Source: Cyanophora paradoxa
Lineage: Eukaryota > Glaucocystophyceae > Cyanophorales > Cyanophoraceae
NCBI GenBank assembly: GCA_004431415.1
Contig: QPMI01000482.1
Span: 310,001 to 374,000 of the forward strand
Reading direction: 5' to 3'
DNA length: 64,000 bases
In this document: positions 44,246-53,866 of the stretch, in pieces
Layout: every line of letters starts with the position of its first letter
Position numbering within the stretch: position 1 is the stretch's first letter
The notes under the pieces: model-generated
Databases searched by the model: none
What the model was told of the DNA's origin: nothing
What the model saw: the letters and a program-made list of their open reading frames with translations, nothing else
Translations under genes and position numbers: made by a program

Positions 44246-45834
44246 ATGTCGGCGAGGTCCGTGCCATTCCGCGCGTTCTGCGCTTGGATAGAGCTTAGAG
44301 GACGCGATGATCGTGTCGCCGCCGGCCGTCGGGCGGGAGCGGTCTCGCTTGACTGCGTCCCCCTTGCGTGCCGCCGCGACGCTCTCTGACAGTTTATATT
44401 CTCAGATATGATCGTGCCATCACAGTCTTCTCGCCGGATGGCCACCTGTTCCAGGTGGAGTACGCGCTAGAAGCCGTCCGCAAGGGCACGACAGCGGTGC
44501 GCCCGCGCTTCCTCGCTCGCGTAGGCACATTCGGCATACACAACGCGCCTACCGTACTCGCCGCTCCGGTCATGCCAGCCGGTCAATGGCGAACATTTGG
44601 GCTAGAGCGCGGCCTGCCGGGAAGTCGCGCCGTGTACATGCGTTCGTAGGGGGCTGTTCTTTGGTTGCCGATGCGCCGGCGAACGTGCGCAGGTTGGCGT
44701 CCGCGGCAAGGACATCATCGTCCTCGGCGTGGAGCGGAAGTCGACAGCGAAGCTGCAGGACGCACGGACCGTGCGGAAGATCGTGCAGCTCGACCAGCAC
44801 ATCTGCCTGGCGTTCGCAGGCCTCACGGCCGACGCGCGTGTCCTTGTCAACAAGGCCCGCATCGAGTGCCAGAGCTACCGGCTGACGATGGAGGACGCCG
44901 TGACGGTGGACTACATCACACGTTACATCGCCGGCGTGCAGCAAGTGCGTGCTGCCCGGGGCGCCGCGATGCGCGGCCGCCGCGGCTGCCCGGCCTCTCC
45001 GAGCGCCGGCCGCTGACGCGCGCCCTCGCCGCAGAAATACACGCAGAGCGGAGGGGTGCGGCCCTTCGGCATCTCGACGCTGATCATCGGCTTCGACATC
45101 GACGGCACCCCGCGGCTCTTCCAGACGGACCCCTCCGGCACCTTCTCCGCCTGGAAGGTCCGCCCCATCCTCCTCTTTGGGAGGGCGGCCCTGCGTCCTC
45201 CTTCTCACTCTCTCCCTTTCTTTCGCCGCAGGCGAACGCGATCGGCCGCAACGCGAAGACCGTGCGCGAGTTCCTGGAGAAGGTACCCCCCTTTCCTCTT
45301 CTTTCTCTTTGGTTTTGACCGCGCTGCCGCAGAACTACAGCGATACGAGCTCCGAGGAGACCATCAAACTCGCCGTCAAGGGCCTGCTGGAGGTCCGTAC
45401 CCCGCTGCGGGAGCTTACTACCCCCGCTCGATTTTCGACCTTCCTTGCCCCCACTTCAGGTCGTCGAGGCGGGCAGCAAGAACATCGAGGTCCGCGGGGG
45501 CACCCCGCCGCGCCCTGCATTCCCGCTGACGGCGTACCCCCAGGTGGCGGTGCTCGAGAAGGGGAAAGCCCTCCGGCTCCTGACCGAGGAGGAGGTCGAC
45601 CGGTACTGCACTCAGGTACCCCCCTCACCTTCCTCCCCTCCCCCGGCCGCCCTCGTAACCCTGTGCCCAGATCGAGGCGGAGAAGGCGGCGGCAGAGGAG
45701 GCGAAGAAGCGGGGCGGGGCGGCGCCCTCGCCGGCGCCCCCAGGGGGTGCGTCCCCGCCCCCTCGTCCCTTCGCCTCCCTGGCCCCTCTGAACCCTCTGG
45801 CGCAGCCTCGATGGCCTCCGTCGGCGCGACATGA
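44246..45834 (+). CDS. PSMA7: 20S proteasome subunit alpha type-7 (alpha4)
   Basis: Alpha-ring subunit of the 20S core. Ten exons were placed: 44246-44256, 44406-about 44497, 44693-44944, 45035-45157, 45232-45282, 45331-45392, 45460-45489, 45544-45615, 45671-45746 and 45806-45834. The 11-nt first exon encodes MSA plus two bases and joins to give [20 protein letters not shown], the proteasome alpha N-terminal signature. It continues [60 protein letters not shown] and [17 protein letters not shown], then [20 protein letters not shown] and a Lys/Glu-rich tail. The GVRG and KYTQS segments fit alpha4/PSMA7 better than other alpha types. Donors are GTCCGT, GTGCGC, GTACCC and similar. A short last exon adds SMASVGAT. 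The 3' end converges with the reductase gene on the other strand. Confidence 0.96.
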
Positions 45835-45899
45835 GGAGCTTCCCCCCCTTCCTTCCCCCGCTTCCCGTCCCCTGTACATTCCAGTGGCTCTCCTGGACT

Positions 45900-47684
45900 C
45901 ACTTGTTGCGGCGGGGGCCGGGGCCGGGGCCGGGGCCGGGGCCGGGGCGGGGGCCGGGGCCGGGGCCGGGGCCGGGGCCGGGGCGGGGGCCGGGGCCGGG
46001 CCGGGGCCGGGGCCGGGGCGGGGGCGGGGCCGGGGCCGGGGCCGGGGCCGGGGGGCCGCCCGGGGGCCTCGGGGCGGTCGGGGACGATGCCGAGCCGGAC
46101 GAGCGCCGCCGCCGCCTCCAGCAGCGTCTCCTTCGCCGGCCGGTACCCCACCCCGAGCGTCCTCGCCCCCTGCACCGCCCCGTCGCCCCGCGCGCCGAGC
46201 GTGAGCCGCGGGGCCGGGGCTGGGGCTCGATCGGGGCACCTTGCCATTCTCATAGGTCATGGGGGCGGAGGGCGCGCCGGCCGCGCGCGTCGGGAGGGGG
46301 AACCGGGCGAACTCGGGGGCCAGGAGGCGGGCGATCTGCGGGCGGCTCATGATCAGCGCGGCAGGCTGGTCACCGGAGGGGGTGCGCCCGCCTCGAGGAC
46401 GGGGCGGGTTCGCGTCTCGCCGGCGACGATGTAGCGTCCGGCGGGTACGCGCTCCCGATCGAGGGCGGCCACGTGCGCGGCCGCCGCGTCTCGCACGTCT
46501 GGGGTACCGGGTGAGGACCTGGGGGGGGGGGGGGGGTTCGGGGGTACGGCGGACCGACAACGGCGTACGAGGCGGCGGGTGCGCCCCTCGCGGCGTACGT
46601 CCCGTCCAGCATGCCGGCCACGAGGCGGACCTGAACCGCCGCCCCGCTTGAGTCCGTACCCCGCCCCGGGCGGGGGGGGGAGGGGGAGGGGGGCGTACCG
46701 AGAACGAGTCGGTCCGGGGGCTGAGCGGGGGGCCGAGGATGAGACAGGGGAGGATGGTCACGAGGTCGATTCCTGCGGGGGGGAGTGATTCGCATGGAGC
46801 ACGAATCAAGGGCGCCGGCGCTGGCTCCGTACCCGTCCGAGCGGCTGCGATGAGGTCCTACGCGGAGCCGTTTAGGACGCCTGGGCAGGCGATGCCAGGG
46901 GCGGCCAACGCGTACCCAGGCGGCCCGCTCGGCGAGGGCCTTGCTGAGGGGGTACGGCGAGGACTGGAGCGAGGCGCTGGGGGCCAGTCAGCGGGGGCGG
47001 GCGGCGCAGCTCGGTACTCAGAGCAGCGCAGGGGCACCCGTCGTTCCAGTCTTCCTCGCTGTACCCCCGCCCGGAGGGCCGCCTCCGCGCGCGGACGGCG
47101 GCGACGCTGCTGGTGAGGACGACGCGGCGCACGCCTGCACGGATCGCCTCGCCCACCACATTCCTGCGGGCGGACTCTTGCGATCAGTCCTCTTCGCTTG
47201 AACTCTTTCGAGTGCGCATGCTCGCAAGGGGCCGCGCCTGGTGCCGACGAGGGCGGGGTCGACGAGCTCCCTCTGCGGGTCCCTCGCCGTCGTCTTGAAG
47301 GGAGACGCGACCTGGCAGCCGCGGGCGCGGGGCTCAGGATCGATCAGCGCACTATAGCTAGAAGGACTTGAAGCGCCCGCGCTCACGTGGATCACGTACG
47401 CGCAGCCTGCGCCACGGCGCGCGCAGGCCCGCGCTGGGCGATAAGCACGCGGCAACCGGAGCCGCCTCGCGGCTCGCACCCGCGAAAGCGTCCCTGAAGG
47501 AATTCTCTTCGAGAAGATCGCACTCGAACAGGTCGCACTTGCCGCGCAGGTGCGCCGCGCGCTCGTCAGTGGCGCGCCTCACCGTCGCACGTACGCGGAA
47601 GCGGCCGGCCGCGGAGGCCTGCAGCTGGTCGACTACGTGCGATGCGAGGAAACCTGACCCCCCAGTGACGCACACAACCTCCAT
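45900..47684 (-). CDS. NAD(P)-dependent epimerase/reductase, dihydroflavonol-reductase-like (extended SDR)
   Basis: Start ATG 47684: MEVVCVTGGSGFLASHVVDQ, a Rossmann GxxGxxA motif, then RVRATVRRATDERAAHLRGK and CDLFECDLLEENSFRDAFAG. YVIHVSA matches the conserved H-A strand, and VRRVVLTSSVAAV carries the catalytic Ser region. SEEDWND and SPYPLSKALAERAAW (YxxxK; the Tyr-x3-Lys is YPLSK) follow, then GIDLVTILPCLILGPPLSPR, VRLVAGMLDGTYA, VRDAAAAHVAALDRE and RYIVAGET. The exon after MTYENGK reads LGVGYRPAKETLLEAAAALV, the standard C-terminal helix of the family. The substrate cannot be inferred. The frame then enters a GGGGCC repeat encoding Gly-Pro, Ala-Pro and Pro-Arg dipeptides, and leaves it at about 45904 without an immediate stop. 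The end is therefore uncertain; the open frame would reach 45612, antisense to PSMA7 exons. Confidence 0.82.
45912..46059. repeat. GGGGCC/CCCCGG hexanucleotide repeat, about 24 units
   Basis: On the plus strand GGGGCC is repeated with occasional variants (GGGGCGGGGGCC and one five-base unit). On the minus strand it falls inside the reductase reading frame and encodes GP, then AP, then PR dipeptides, the frame changing at the short unit. Confidence 0.92.
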
Positions 47685-47900
47685 CGATGTACAGCTGCAG
47701 GCGCGTGGACCGCCCGCATTGGACACCTAAAGACTAGGCAGCCTGCAGCTGGCGGGCTGTGGCCGCAGCCTTTCGCCAGCCACCCTCAGGCAGCCTTGAC
47801 AGACGGGGTACGCTCGACGTCGCGCCCTGGGCTCGTCTGAAGAGGCAGGGGCTCGCAGCTGCAGCGTCACAGGCGGAGGATACAGCGCACAGGCGCGCGC
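47685..47900. promoter_or_regulatory. shared 216-bp intergenic region of reductase and RING genes
   Basis: Divergent start codons flank this gap. It contains CTGCAGCTGGCGG and GCAGCTGCAGCG palindromic words at about 47742 and 47857. The promoter role is positional inference. Confidence 0.35.
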
Positions 47901-48896
47901 ATGGGCGCGTCCGAGTCCAGTGAGCGCCGCCGGTCGAGTGGTTCAGCGTTCCTTGGCGCGGCCACGGGCGGCGCGGCTATCCTTGGCGGTGCGCTGCAGG
48001 CTTGAATCACTCAGTGAACTCAATTCTTAACTGTAATCTTCGCTAGGTCTCGCCTTGCTCATCAGCAAGCTGCTGGACGGCGGCGAAGAGCAGGACCAGC
48101 AGCAGGTGCAGAGACAAAGACAGGAGAGCCTGCGTGAATGGCAGGTACGCCGCGCCTGGGCTGCTCTGCGGTTGCGCCGTGCTGCGGCACTGGTCCCTTT
48201 CGAATTCTCACGCGGAGCTGTCGAGCCGGAGCGCACTCTAGCCCTTGAGGTTAACGTTTGAGGTCTCGATTCTGCCAGGCTGATCACTTGACCCCGCAGT
48301 TTGTGAACAAGGAGGACGGCATGAAAGGCGGCTGCAGCGCATGCAGCGGCTGCGACAAGTGTCCCGCCTCCCCGCGCGCGGAGGCGTCCAAATTTGATGA
48401 CCGGTGCGCCGACCGCAGCCGCCCTTCGCCGTCCCGGCGGCAGCGGCTCAGCCACCGCAGGCTTGTCTGCGCAATCTGCATTGAGTCTTGGATCGGCCGC
48501 TCCCCTGTCGCCCTTGGTGCGAGCCGCCCCGCGCCCCGCGCCCGCCCCGCACCGCTCGGCGCTCCTCGACCCGACCGCGCCGTTGCGCCGGCAGACTGCG
48601 GGCACGTGCTCTGCGCCAAGTGGTGCGCCCGGGTCGATCCCCGAGAGGGCGGCACGGCGGCGCTCACCGGTCCGCGCCCCGCGCAGCCTGGAAACGTACG
48701 AGCAGTACCACGCCTCGCAGGTGCCCCCCCCCCCCCCCCCCCCCTTTCCCCCCCCACTCCCCCCCCCCTTCCCTCCCCGGCGCGGGGCCTATCCGACGGT
48801 CCTCGCTGGCAGCCGGACCCGGACGACGAAGAGCTGGCGTGCCCGAGCTGCCGCACGCCCATCCGCAACCCCCGCAGCCTCCTCGGCATCTCCTGA
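47901..48896 (+). CDS. small membrane-associated RING-HC protein
   Basis: Seven exons (47901-47988, 48047-48144, 48300-48403, 48461-48516, 48595-48622, 48687-48720, 48813-48896) total 492 nt and keep frame to give 163 residues. The N-terminus MGASESSERRRSSG has a Gly-2/Ser-5 arrangement typical of N-myristoylation. A hydrophobic stretch AFLGAATGGAAILGGLALLI follows, then a Gln-rich helix (QDQQQVQRQRQESLREWQ) and a Cys cluster GCSACSGCDKC. The C-terminal RING is complete only after splicing: LVCAICIESW, then LDCGHVLCAKCLETYEQYHA, then EELACPSCRTPI (C3HC4). This predicts an E3 ubiquitin ligase anchored on a membrane surface. A 28-nt exon encodes the CGHVLCAK core. No close named family was recognised; RNF5-like proteins are the nearest idea in architecture, with the anchor on the opposite end. 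Head-to-head with the reductase. Confidence 0.82.
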
Positions 48897-50479
48897 GCAC
48901 GCGCACCACCCGGCGTCGACGACCCTTCAACGCTTCCCGCCGAGCCTCTTAGGCTTGCCTCGCCCCCCGCCCGCCCACGGGCACCCCGGGGCCGGGCCCC
49001 CCGCCGCACCCCTTCCGTGCTTCCACCTTTCCTTCTCTAGATCTCCGCGAGCTCCCCGTAGGGCTCCCGCCCGCTGGCGGCAGCGCGCGGACGCGACGCG
49101 GCTAGTCTAGTTGCCTGCTTTCGAATATAATTAATCATGCCATGCTGAGCGCGAGCCGCAGTTGCGGCGCAGTGGCGCCGCGGCGATTCTCATCAGGCTG
49201 ATATGTCGCCCTCGCGCTCGCGCTCGGCGCGCCGCGCGCGGCGTCGGCGGCTCTAGCTCTGATGAGGCGCGCGATCGAGCTCGGGGCGCGCTGCGCATGC
49301 GCTGATCATGACTCAGTGAGCCGCGGCCGCGGCCATCGATATCAGCCGATCGATCGCGATTCGCGACAAGTTGACAGTGAGCGACAGATTCGCCGACATG
49401 TACAACAGCAACCCGCGGCCGGCGGGCCCAGCGCCGGCGCCGGCCCGGCCCGGGCCGCCCGGTGTGTCGGCCCGGCGGCGGGGCCTGCGCTGCGCATGCG
49501 CGCGCGCGGCGCGCGCGACGCGCGTGCGCACGTACGTATACGTATACGCGTCTGGCCTAGTTGCGGCCGCCGGGCGCTAGCGCTAGCTCAAGGGTTCGGT
49601 TCCTGCTGTTTCCGCTACGTTGTACTTCGAATCCCTGTGATTCCCGATACCGTGACTTGTATCCTCGTTGTGTACTACGAGTGGGCACGCCCACCGTAGA
49701 TCTTTAAAAAAAAAATAGCTCAAGTGCGCATGCTGCGCTTTTTTATCCCAATATTTCCGATGATAATATATGTAACGTACTGATACTAGATTCAATTAAA
49801 CATATGATATCCAAACATATAATTTATATTATATCACGTCCTGCATGCATGCATGCATATACATCAATATATATCCAAGTAAATTTATTGGAACAATTAG
49901 ACGTTTAACTGTACCCGTATGGCCAAGGCCTTAGCGGCGCAAGTTAGCGCCAAGCCGGCGAGGACGCGTACGGTAGCACTGCTGCTGGGTCGACTTCGCA
50001 GCTCGCAGATCGCTCGCAGCTGAGTGCGTGCGCGAGTAGCACAATCCTGGCTGCGCGAATACGCGAGTTAGACGGTCTGCCAAGAATCAGAATCGATTTC
50101 GCTCTGCCGGCCCGACAGTCGGGGGGCTCGGCTCGACGCGACGACCCCGCAATCCGGCGGCGCGTGCACGCCTTGATTGCCGGGCAGCCTGCATCTTTGT
50201 AGTTGCGGCTTGTCCGCGCGTGGCCGCCTCAGCCGTTACGGGACAGAGCGTCCGGCGGCAGTTAGCCGCGCCCCGCTCCAACGGCTTCGGCTTTCGTCTT
50301 TCGTCGAGTGCGATTGATCTCGCAGCCCGTCGGCTCGCCCGCCCGCCCGGCAGCGATCTCGCCGGCAGCAGCGCGCGGCCGGTGACCCGGCGGGATGCTC
50401 CTCGCGAGCTGCGCCACGCAGAGGCCGTAACCCGATCGCCGGGCGCGGGAGGCGTCTCCCGATCGCCGCCGCCGGCGCC
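48897..50479. other. intergenic with one retroposed insert
   Basis: GC-rich up to 49580 with CGCGCGCG and GGCGCCGGC words, then a 123-bp retroposed insert (separate entry), then a markedly AT-rich block at 49725-49910 (TGCATGCATGCATGC, TATATTATATCACG). From 50200 GC-rich sequence leads to the next gene. No exon was identified. Confidence 0.6.
49593..49715 (+). mobile_element. short retroposed insert with target-site duplication (5'-truncated LINE/SINE)
   Basis: A 123-bp insert is flanked by exact 9-bp copies of TAGCTCAAG at 49584-49592 and 49716-49724. It ends in about ten A residues preceded by CTACGAGTGGGCACGCCCAC then CGTAGATCTTT. The CTACG...CGTAG ends and GTGGG...CCCAC pair into a hairpin with a bulged A and a CACG loop. 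The 61.1 kb insert ends the same way. The first bases (GGTTCGGTTCC) resemble a tRNA B-box, which would fit a truncated SINE head, but this is weak. Confidence 0.85.
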
Positions 50480-53400
50480 ATGTCCGCCTTCGCGGCGGAG
50501 GTCGAGGAGGTGCGCCCTGCTCGGACCCTCGAGCGCGCCCCCCGGCGCTCACGCCGGCCCCCGCGGGCGCCTCCAGGTGTTCAACACCGTCCTCTACGAG
50601 TCGATCGAGTCGACGGGGTGGCGGCCCTGCCTCTCCCACGGCGCAATCACCGTCGAAGTCAGGCGCGCCGCCCCGGCCCCCGCCCGCACCCCGCACCCCG
50701 GCCCCGCCCCCGGGCCGCGCCTGACACGCCTCGCCCCCGCGCGCCGGCAGGGACCTCCCCGACAGCAACACGCTCTTCCGCGTGGTGATCGAGTACCCCG
50801 ACATCCCGGCCGAGTTCGCCGCCCGCTGCCTCCTCTCCAGAAACCGCGGCGTGGTCCGCCCTTTCCCCGCCCTACCCCCCACCCCCCCCCCGCCCCCGTT
50901 CGCCCCGCCGACGCGCACCCCGCAGGAATACAACGAGGCAGACACCCCCCGCCCCTGAATCCTGTACCCCCCGCTCATCCCCCCGGGCAGTTCGTGAAGA
51001 GCGAGGAGATGACCGAAGAGCTGCCCGAGCTCTCGTGCGAGGACCCCGCCGCCCCCGACGGCATCGGCCGCGCCGCCATCTACGAGCAGTTCAGCTCCTA
51101 CTTCGGTCTGCGTACCCCCTTCCGCCTCCCCCCCCCTTACTTTCGCCGCAGGCATCGCCGTGGAGACGACGCTGCTCTACGCGACGCGCAGGCGAGGCTG
51201 CAGCGCCCGCGACCCCTCGCGCCCCTCGTGATGGCGGGGGCGCAGGCTGCCGGGCCCCCTCGGGGTCCTCGGCATCAAGGTCCCCGCCCAGCGCTCCGAG
51301 GACGGCCACTGGTGCGCCCCCGGGGCCCGAGGCCGCGGGCCGGGGGTACGTCAGGGGGCCTCGCTCAGCCACGGCCTGCCCCGCAGGAGGCTGGCGCACT
51401 TCCAGGCGCGGGTGAAGACGCTCTCGGGAATGCACGTCGCGCCGATGCCGGTCAGCGGCTGCCGGTGCGTGGAGGGGGGCGGGGAGGGGGTGCCGCGGGG
51501 GGCTGGAGCGGGGGCGGGCGGGGGCAGGGTGGCGGCGGTGCACTTGTCGCGGGGCTGGCTCTTCGAGTTCATGCCCCGCTACCTCAACCTCCAGGTCGTC
51601 TCCCGCATCTTCGGCAAGAACCAGGTCCACATGGCCAGGGTGCGCCCCCCCCCCCCCTCTTCCCCCCCCCCCCCCCCTCTTCCCCGCCCCGGGCGACCCC
51701 CTTATACCTCCTCAGCTCCTCCTGAGCGAGTACGCGGCTGAGGGCGGCTCGGCCCCCGCCGGCGGCTTCTCGCCCCCGTACCCCCGCTTCCGGGACTCGA
51801 TCTTCGCCTCGGGGTCCTGCGGCATACCCCCCCACCTCTCGGCCGCCCGGCGGGCCTCGGCGGACGCCGGCCTGGGGCCCGACGGGGAGGGGGACGGGCC
51901 CCCCGCGCCCACGCCCCCCTCCATCTTGGTGTCGTACGGGAGCCCCTTGTCCCCCGGGCCGGAGGCGGGGGCGGAGGCGGGGCAGGCGGCGCCCCCGCCG
52001 GCGGCCTCCACGGAGGAGCTCTTCTTCGACCTCGTCGGGGTGCAGGCCCCGGGCCCCCAGACCTCCCGCGACACCTGGGGCCCCCAGCAGCCCCTCGACG
52101 CCTCCCCTCCCTCCACCTCGGTGCCCCGCCCCGCGCACCCCCCCTCCCGCCCCCCCTCACGCCTCGTGGGGCCCGCAGGGGAGCGGCGAGAGCTCCGCTG
52201 ACTCGCCGGCGACGTCGGCGGCCGCCGCCGCGCCCAAGCCCATCCAGGTTCGACCCCGCCCGGCGCCCTTTTCTTCGAGTTCGGGCCCCGATGGGAGCCG
52301 AACCGGCCCCTCCCAGGTCATCCGCGACGACATCGGCGTCACGAGCGAGCCGAGCGTCATGTCCCGGGTATTCCTCCCCACCCCCCTATCCTCTCCCCCC
52401 CCCCCTCCGCCGCGTACCCCGGCGTGGCTGACGGGTGGCGGGGAGTACGGGGAGGCGATGCGGGTCTCGCTGGAGATCGCGCTGCGGCTGGAGAGCATGT
52501 CCCTCCACGAGCCACCCCGCCCACCCTCCTCCTCCGCCCCGCCCTCGCCCTCCACCCGCGGGCCCGCCACCCCCGTCGCCTCGTGGGACGCCCCTCCCCC
52601 GCCCTACCTGCCCCCGCCCCCCAGCGCCGAGCGCGCCGCCTCGCCCGGCGGGGAGGCGCCCAAGCGCAAGCCGGGCGAGGGCGGCGCCGAGCTCGCAGAC
52701 CGCAGGCTGCACCCTCCGCCGCGGCCCTCCGCCCCCCCGCCCGGCGCGCCCCCGCCGAGGCGCCTGCAGCCGCTCGCGGCGCAGCCCGGCGGGGCGGCCC
52801 CCGCCCACCTGGAGGCTGCGGCGAGCGCGGCGGCCAGCGCGGCGCCCCAGAGACCCCAGCGGAGGCGAAAGAAGCCGGTACCCGGCGCCGCAGAGGCCCC
52901 CGCCCCGAACGGGTCCCCTCCCCCTCGCCTCTACTCCTCTCCTTTCTCTCACTTCCTTTGCTGACGCCCCCGCCCCCTTCCCCCTCCCCCCTCCCCCCTC
53001 CCCCCTCCTCCTTCCGGTTCCACTTTTAGATTCATTCAGTTCTGCCGGTCGAAAAAAGACGGCGTGCTGCTCGAAAACCCGAAGTGCGCTGTACCCCCGC
53101 CGCATCCCCTCCTCCCCCGCCCAACCCGCCGTACCCCCCGCGCGCAGCATCACGTCGCGGGAGATGGCCTCCATCCTGGGGGGTCCGCCCCGCCCCCCTC
53201 CCGGACCGGGGCCGCCGATCCTGTAACCCCCGGACTCACCGCCCCGCCCGGCGCAGAGATGTGGCGGAGGACGCCACACGCGGAGCGGGCCGGGTACCAG
53301 CAGGTCGGCCGGCGCCGGCGCCCCCCCTCCCCTCCTCCCCCGCCCCTCCCCCTCCATCTCCCCCCGCCGACGGGGCGCCTCAGGTGGCGCGGGAGGCGCG

Positions 53401-53866
53401 GGCGAGGGAGCTCGCCGCCGGGCCCAAGCCGGTGCGCGCGCCCCGGCGGCTGCCCCCCACGCCCCCGCGAGCCGCGAGCGCCGGCGGGGCGCAGCGGAAG
53501 GCGCGGAAGGCGCGGAAGAAGAAGGAGGCGGGGGAGGCGCCCCGCGGGAGGGCGGCCCCCGCGGTGCGCGTCAAGCCCGAGCCCTCGGGCCTCTCCGAGG
53601 AGGACGAGGCGGAGGAGGAGGAGGAGCTCGACAGCGACGCCCCGACCCCCGGCCCCTCGGGGGGGTACGGCCCCGCCAGCGCCCTCCTCTACAACTTCCC
53701 CCAGCTCCAGGCCCCTCCCTGGATCCACGTCACCGGCCCAGGCCGGCAGGGGCCCGTGTACCCGGGCGGCGCGAATCCCCGGCTCCCCGCCGAGCATGCC
53801 CTTGGCGATGTTCCCTCGGGGGCGTCGACGCACGCCGCGCCCGGCCCGCCGCGGCGGCCCGTCTGA
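50480..53866 (+). CDS. START-like domain protein with long disordered C-terminal region (tentative)
   Basis: Start ATG 50480 (MSAFAAEVEE) is followed by a GTGCGCC donor and VFNTVLYESIESTGWRPCLS then HGAITVEVR. A GC-AG intron joins in frame to DLPDSNTLFRVVIEYPDIPA then EFAARCLLSRN. This order (helix, GW, strand ending in R, FRVVxExP, helix with LLxRN) resembles the first half of a START lipid-transfer fold. Further exons read FVKSEEMTEELPELSCEDP, AAIYEQFSSYFG, VLGIKVPAQRSEDGHW, RLAHFQARVKTLSGMHVAPM and RGWLFEFMPRYLNLQVVSRI. The rest is Pro/Ala/Ser-rich with VIRDDIGVTSEPSVMS, EAMRVSLEIALRLESM, a KKK-rich patch (RKARKARKKKEAG) and VRVKPEPSGLSEEDEAEEEE, a good sumoylation consensus before an acidic run. 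Stop at 53864-53866. START membership is a guess from pattern; the C-terminal lysine and acidic patches could suit a nuclear protein. Confidence 0.5.

Noticed and set aside
49593-49720. tRNA gene suggested by GGTTCGGTTCC and CTTCGAATCCC
   Set aside because: No cloverleaf can be folded. The sequence is a retroposed insert with target-site duplications; at most a truncated SINE head is present.
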